From positions 62,001-126,000 of the forward strand of contig MELF01000036.1 of NCBI GenBank assembly GCA_001767525.1: DNA of 64,000 nucleotides, in the 5' to 3' direction. Position 1 is the first letter of the stretch. Every line of letters starts with the position of its first letter. The position numbers and the translations under genes were made by a program. Below, piece by piece: positions 61,056 through 64,000 of this stretch. The notes beneath the pieces are model-generated. The model did no database searches, was not told the origin of the DNA, and worked only from the letters and a program-made list of their open reading frames with translations. This DNA is from Acidobacteria bacterium RIFCSPLOWO2_12_FULL_68_19. Its GTDB lineage: Bacteria; Acidobacteriota; Vicinamibacteria; Vicinamibacterales; UBA2999.

Positions 61056-61865
61056 TCAGGCGCCCGCCGGGGTTGCCTCGCGCGGCCGCTGCGGCCGTGT
61101 CACGCGGGTGAGCCGTGCGGCGGCATCGGCGGCGGCGACTTCCTCCGCCTGGGCGGCCGCCTCTTCGGCCAGCTTGGCCTCGCGCATTCCGCGGCCGGCG
61201 GTCACCGCCTCGGCGACCTTCGAGGCGAACAGCCGGATCGCCCGCAGCGCATCGTCGTTGCCCGGGACGACGTAGTCGACCTCATCCGGGTCGCAGTTGG
61301 TATCGACGATGCCGATGACCGGGATCTTCAGCTTACGGGCCTCGTCGACGGCGATCTTTTCCTTGCGCGTGTCGACAACGAACACCGTGTCGGGCAGCCG
61401 CGACATCTGCCGGATGCCCTCGAGGTTCTTCAGGAGCTTCCGCTTCTCCTTCTCCGCCCGGGCGATCTCCTTCTTCGAAAGCGTGTCGTACCGGCCGTCG
61501 GTGACCATCGCCTCGAGATCGCGCAGGCGCCCCAGGCTGCGCTGAATGGTGGTGAAATTGGTGAGCAGGCCGCCGAGCCAGCGCTGGTTCACGAAGAACA
61601 TGCCGCAGCGCTGGGCTTCTTCGGCGATGACGTCCTGAGCCTGCCGCTTGGTGCCGACGAACAGGACCGTCTTCCCTTCGGCTGCCAGATTGGTGACGAA
61701 CTCCTCGGCGTCGCGGAACTTCTTGGCGGTCTTGTTGAGGTCGATGATGTAGATGCCGTTCCGCTCCCCGAAGATGTACTCCTTCATCTTCGGATTCCAC
61801 CGCTTCGTCTGATGGCCGAAGTGGACTCCCGCTTCGAGCAGGTCCTTGATCGCGATCCCGGGCAA
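61056..61865 (-). CDS. rpsB: Ribosomal protein uS2
   Basis: Small-subunit protein, 269 residues. [59 protein letters not shown] and [21 protein letters not shown] are diagnostic. The TTG start at 61865 follows GGGAGG. An Ala/Glu-rich C-terminal tail extends past the core. Confidence 0.98.
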   Translation of the reverse strand: MPGIAIKDLLEAGVHFGHQTKRWNPKMKEYIFGERNGIYIIDLNKTAKKFRDAEEFVTNLAAEGKTVLFVGTKRQAQDVIAEEAQRCGMFFVNQRWLGGLLTNFTTIQRSLGRLRDLEAMVTDGRYDTLSKKEIARAEKEKRKLLKNLEGIRQMSRLPDTVFVVDTRKEKIAVDEARKLKIPVIGIVDTNCDPDEVDYVVPGNDDALRAIRLFASKVAEAVTAGRGMREAKLAEEAAAQAEEVAAADAAARLTRVTRPQRPREATPAGA

Positions 61866-61885
61866 GCTCCCTCCCTTCCTCCGTC

Positions 61886-62278
61886 TTATCGTTTGCTGAA
61901 CTGGAACCGCTTCCGGGCCCCAGCCATGCCGTACTTCTTGCGTTCCTTGACCCGCGCGTCGGAGGTCAGCAGGCCGTCCTTCTTCAACTGCCGCCGCAAC
62001 TCCGCGTTGAACTCCACGAGCGCCCGGGCGATCCCGAGCCGCAGCGCCCCGGCCTGGCCGTTCACCCCGCCGCCGGCGACCGTCGCCAGGATGTCGAACT
62101 TGTCGCCCATCTCGGTGAGCGCCAGCGGCCGACGGACCTGCGTCCGCAGTGCGTCGGTCGGGAAGAACTGGTCGAAGTGGCGATGATTGACGGTGATGCT
62201 CCCGTTGCCGGGACGAAGGAACACGCGGGCGGTGGATGTCTTGCGGCGTCCAGTGGCGTAGTATTCGATGCTGGCCAA
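61886..62278 (-). CDS. rpsI: Ribosomal protein uS9
   Basis: Small-subunit protein whose C-terminal tail contacts P-site tRNA. The 130 residues have [53 protein letters not shown] and the end RKRFQFSKR. One base separates it from rplM upstream. Confidence 0.98.
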   Translation of the reverse strand: MASIEYYATGRRKTSTARVFLRPGNGSITVNHRHFDQFFPTDALRTQVRRPLALTEMGDKFDILATVAGGGVNGQAGALRLGIARALVEFNAELRRQLKKDGLLTSDARVKERKKYGMAGARKRFQFSKR

Positions 62279-62279
62279 A

Positions 62280-62711
62280 TTACGCGACCTCGATCTGCTT
62301 GGGTTGCTGGGCGGCGTGCGGATGATCCGGGCCGGCGTACACCTTCAGCTTCCGGTACATCGCGTCGCCGAGTTTCGTCTTGGGCAGCATGCCCCGTACC
62401 GCCTCCTCCACGAGGCGGATCGGCTGCCGCTCTCGGACGACCGACGCGCGTTCCTCCCGGAGGCCCCCTTCGTAGCCGCTGTGTCGGCGGTAGATCTTCT
62501 GCGTCTCCTTCCGACCGGTCAGCTTCACCTGTGCCGCGTTGACGACGACGACGTGGTCGCCGGTGTCGATGAACGGCGTGTACACGGCCTTGTGCTTGCC
62601 CTGGAGCAGTCTGGCGACGAGCGTCGCCACGCGGCCGAGCACCTGGCCCTGCGCGTCGATGACGTGCCACCGGCTGTCTGCGCTCTTGGCGCCTGCCACG
62701 AACGTACGCAT
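62280..62711 (-). CDS. rplM: Ribosomal protein uL13
   Basis: Early-assembling large-subunit protein, 143 residues: [57 protein letters not shown] and [26 protein letters not shown] 62711 matches the family start MRTF. It is the first gene after the promoter at 62822-62794. Confidence 0.98.
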   Translation of the reverse strand: MRTFVAGAKSADSRWHVIDAQGQVLGRVATLVARLLQGKHKAVYTPFIDTGDHVVVVNAAQVKLTGRKETQKIYRRHSGYEGGLREERASVVRERQPIRLVEEAVRGMLPKTKLGDAMYRKLKVYAGPDHPHAAQQPKQIEVA

Positions 62712-62793
62712 GAATACGGGAATCCCTCGCGGGTGGGTCCGACCAGGTTCAACCCCGATCTGTACGAAGCAAGACCTGCAACCGCAAACCCCA

Positions 62794-62822
62794 ATGATAC
62801 GGGCGCTTGTGGGCACTGTCAA
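62794..62822 (-). promoter_or_regulatory. Strong promoter of the rplM operon
   Basis: On the minus strand a perfect TTGACA (62822-62817), a 17-base spacer and TATCAT (62799-62794). The leader to ATG 62711 is about 75 bases and could hold a ribosomal-protein control element, but I could not identify one. Confidence 0.8.
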
Positions 62823-62916
62823 GCCGCCGACCGGCCCGCGGCGGCCCTGTGTTGCCGCGACCACAACGTCCGATAAGAAGACACGAAGGGGTCAGAACCG
62901 CCAACACACTCCGACG

Positions 62917-63987
62917 ATGGCTCTGGCGTTTGGACGATCCAAGCATCTCGTGGGGCTCGACATCGGATCGAGTGCCGTCAAGGCGGTCGAACTGCGGCCG
63001 TCCGGGCGCGCCTACCGGATCGCCGCCTTCGGCATGCACCCGGTGCCGCCGGATTCCATTGTCGACGGGGCGATCATCGACGCCGTCGCCGTGGCCGACG
63101 CGATTCGCCAGGTCTTCGAGGAGAACCGGAGCTTCAAGGCGAAGGAGGTCTGCGCCTCGCTCTCCGGAAACGCGGTGATCGTGAAGAAGATCACCCTTCC
63201 GGTGATGACCGCCTCCGAGCTGCACGACTCGATCGCGTGGGAGGCCGAGCAGTACATTCCTTTCGACATCCAGGACGTCAATCTCGACTACCAGATCCTC
63301 GATTCGGGCACCGGCCCCGACTCGCGGGGCAGCATGGACGTGCTGCTCGTGGCGGCGAAGAAGGAGAAGATCGGCGACTACACGTCGGTCATCGCGCAGG
63401 CGGGCCGGACGCCGGTCGTCGTCGACGTCGATGCCTTCGCGCTGCAGAACGCGTACGAAGCCAACTACGGCCTCGACGCGCGCGAGGTCGTGGTGCTGAT
63501 GAACGCCGGCGCGAGCGCGATCAACATCAACATCCTGCAAGGCGACCAGTCGGTGTTCACGCGCGACATCTCGATGGGAGGCAACGCCTATACCGAGGCG
63601 GTCCAGAAGGAGCTCGACCTGCCGTTCGACGCCGCCGAGCAGATCAAGAAGGGCATTCCGGTCGATGGTGCGACCTTCGAGGAAGCCCGGCCGGTGCTCC
63701 ATGCGGTGACCGACAACGTGCTCCTGGAGATTCAGAAGACGTTCGACTTCTTCAAGGCCACCGCCTCCTCCGAGCAGATCGATCGGATCATGCTGAGCGG
63801 CGGCGCCTCCCGGGTAGACGGCTTCCTCGAGATGCTGCAGGACCGGTTCGAGGTGTCGGTCGAGAACTTCAACCCGTTCCGCACGGTTGCCTGGGACCCG
63901 AAGAAGCTGGGAGCCGACTCGACGGAGGCGGCGGCAACGGCGGCCGTGGCGGTCGGGCTCGCGCTCCGGCGCGTGGGCGATCGATGA
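62917..63987 (+). CDS. pilM: Type IV pilus assembly protein PilM
   Basis: Actin-like cytoplasmic ATPase-fold protein that links the pilus motor to PilN. The 356 residues have LVGLDIGSSAVKAVEL, SLSGNAVIVKKITLPVM, WEAEQYIPFDIQDVNLDYQIL, VVLMNAGASAININIL, IMLSGGASRVDGFLEML and FNPFRTV at the C-terminus. The stop overlaps pilN (ATGA). The pilus operon continues beyond the window. Confidence 0.96.
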   Translation: MALAFGRSKHLVGLDIGSSAVKAVELRPSGRAYRIAAFGMHPVPPDSIVDGAIIDAVAVADAIRQVFEENRSFKAKEVCASLSGNAVIVKKITLPVMTASELHDSIAWEAEQYIPFDIQDVNLDYQILDSGTGPDSRGSMDVLLVAAKKEKIGDYTSVIAQAGRTPVVVDVDAFALQNAYEANYGLDAREVVVLMNAGASAININILQGDQSVFTRDISMGGNAYTEAVQKELDLPFDAAEQIKKGIPVDGATFEEARPVLHAVTDNVLLEIQKTFDFFKATASSEQIDRIMLSGGASRVDGFLEMLQDRFEVSVENFNPFRTVAWDPKKLGADSTEAAATAAVAVGLALRRVGDR

Positions 63988-64000
63988 TTCGCATCAACCT
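63984..64000 (+). CDS. pilN: Start of type IV pilus assembly protein PilN (cut by window edge)
   Basis: Only the first codons are visible: MIRIN and part of a sixth, the usual PilN start (MIRINLLP). The ATG overlaps the pilM stop. The call relies on position and this N-terminus. Confidence 0.7.

Noticed and set aside
62712-62793. Ribosomal protein L13 leader structure
   Set aside because: The leader length is right, but I could not find a conserved pairing pattern by eye.

Overview
The window is a dense, high-GC bacterial chromosome segment with about 65 protein genes, one tRNA and no gene-free gap over about 240 bases. I see no insertion sequence, prophage, CRISPR array or rRNA. Gene content and style point to an Acidobacteriota-type Gram-negative bacterium, probably near Vicinamibacteria; this is inference. 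It rests on diaminopimelate-type cell-wall recycling, LolA, a secretin lipoprotein, an acidobacterial-style VWA protein, a TonB protein and a long-form IspH. Operons are tight, and ATGA, GTGA or TGATG stop/start overlaps are common.

Layout. 1-1743 (-): ECF sigma factor, anti-sigma factor and ispH (cut by the window edge). 1851-8362 (+): pckA, gatB, ftsE-ftsX, a small unknown gene and glycerate kinase. 8405-13814: rnr, tatA (-), a VWA protein, a stress-type protein, a TonB protein and YjbQ. 13905-17137 (-): groEL-groES behind a strong promoter overlapped by a CIRCE-like operator, and purC with a small Fis-type regulator. 17270-22644 (+): flippase-like protein, nrdR, ntrY-ntrX. 22883-25127 (-): organic-acid permease and glutamate formimidoyltransferase. 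25237-30941 (+): TPR protein, zinc-ribbon/RDD protein, pgpA, cinA, thpR, plsY and gpsA, so phospholipid synthesis sits in one run. 30995-36394 (+): ftsY, ribD, ribE, ribBA and ffh, with riboflavin genes between the two SRP GTPases. 36465-42869 (+): rpsP-khpA-rimM-trmD-rplS-rnhB, then TPR, ThiE-like, RodZ-like and unknown genes. 42944-44317 (-): GHMP sugar kinase, a fragment of a PolX gene and an unknown protein. 44407-51889 (+): nagZ, ldcA, mpl, a fused 5-oxoprolinase BC subunit, murB and murA, covering peptidoglycan recycling and precursor synthesis. 51907-57651 (-): secretin, lolA, a DUF2723 membrane protein and a PolX-like PHP protein. 57777-58947 (+): tRNA-Ala(CGC) and pfkA. 58944-62711 (-): rplM-rpsI-rpsB-tsf-pyrH-frr. 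62917-64000 (+): pilM and the first codons of pilN, the start of a type IV pilus operon.

The most unusual feature lies between the genes. Several gaps are filled by arrays of short repeated words or long imperfect inverted repeats, each with its own motif, and neighbouring stop or start codons often lie inside them. Examples are a 41-bp inverted repeat between pckA and gatB with a sibling between ntrY and ntrX, GGTAGCC heptamers before rnr and ftsY, GGGCTTTGG words before rpsP and tsf, an inverted GAAGTGG array at 42863-43006 and a GCACCGTC array at 22746-22872. Other points of note: two genes that appear to start at ATT (glycerate kinase and gpsA), several probable leaderless genes with a -10 box six to eight bases before the start codon, a MurA with Asp in place of the catalytic Cys, and two remnants of PolX-type genes.
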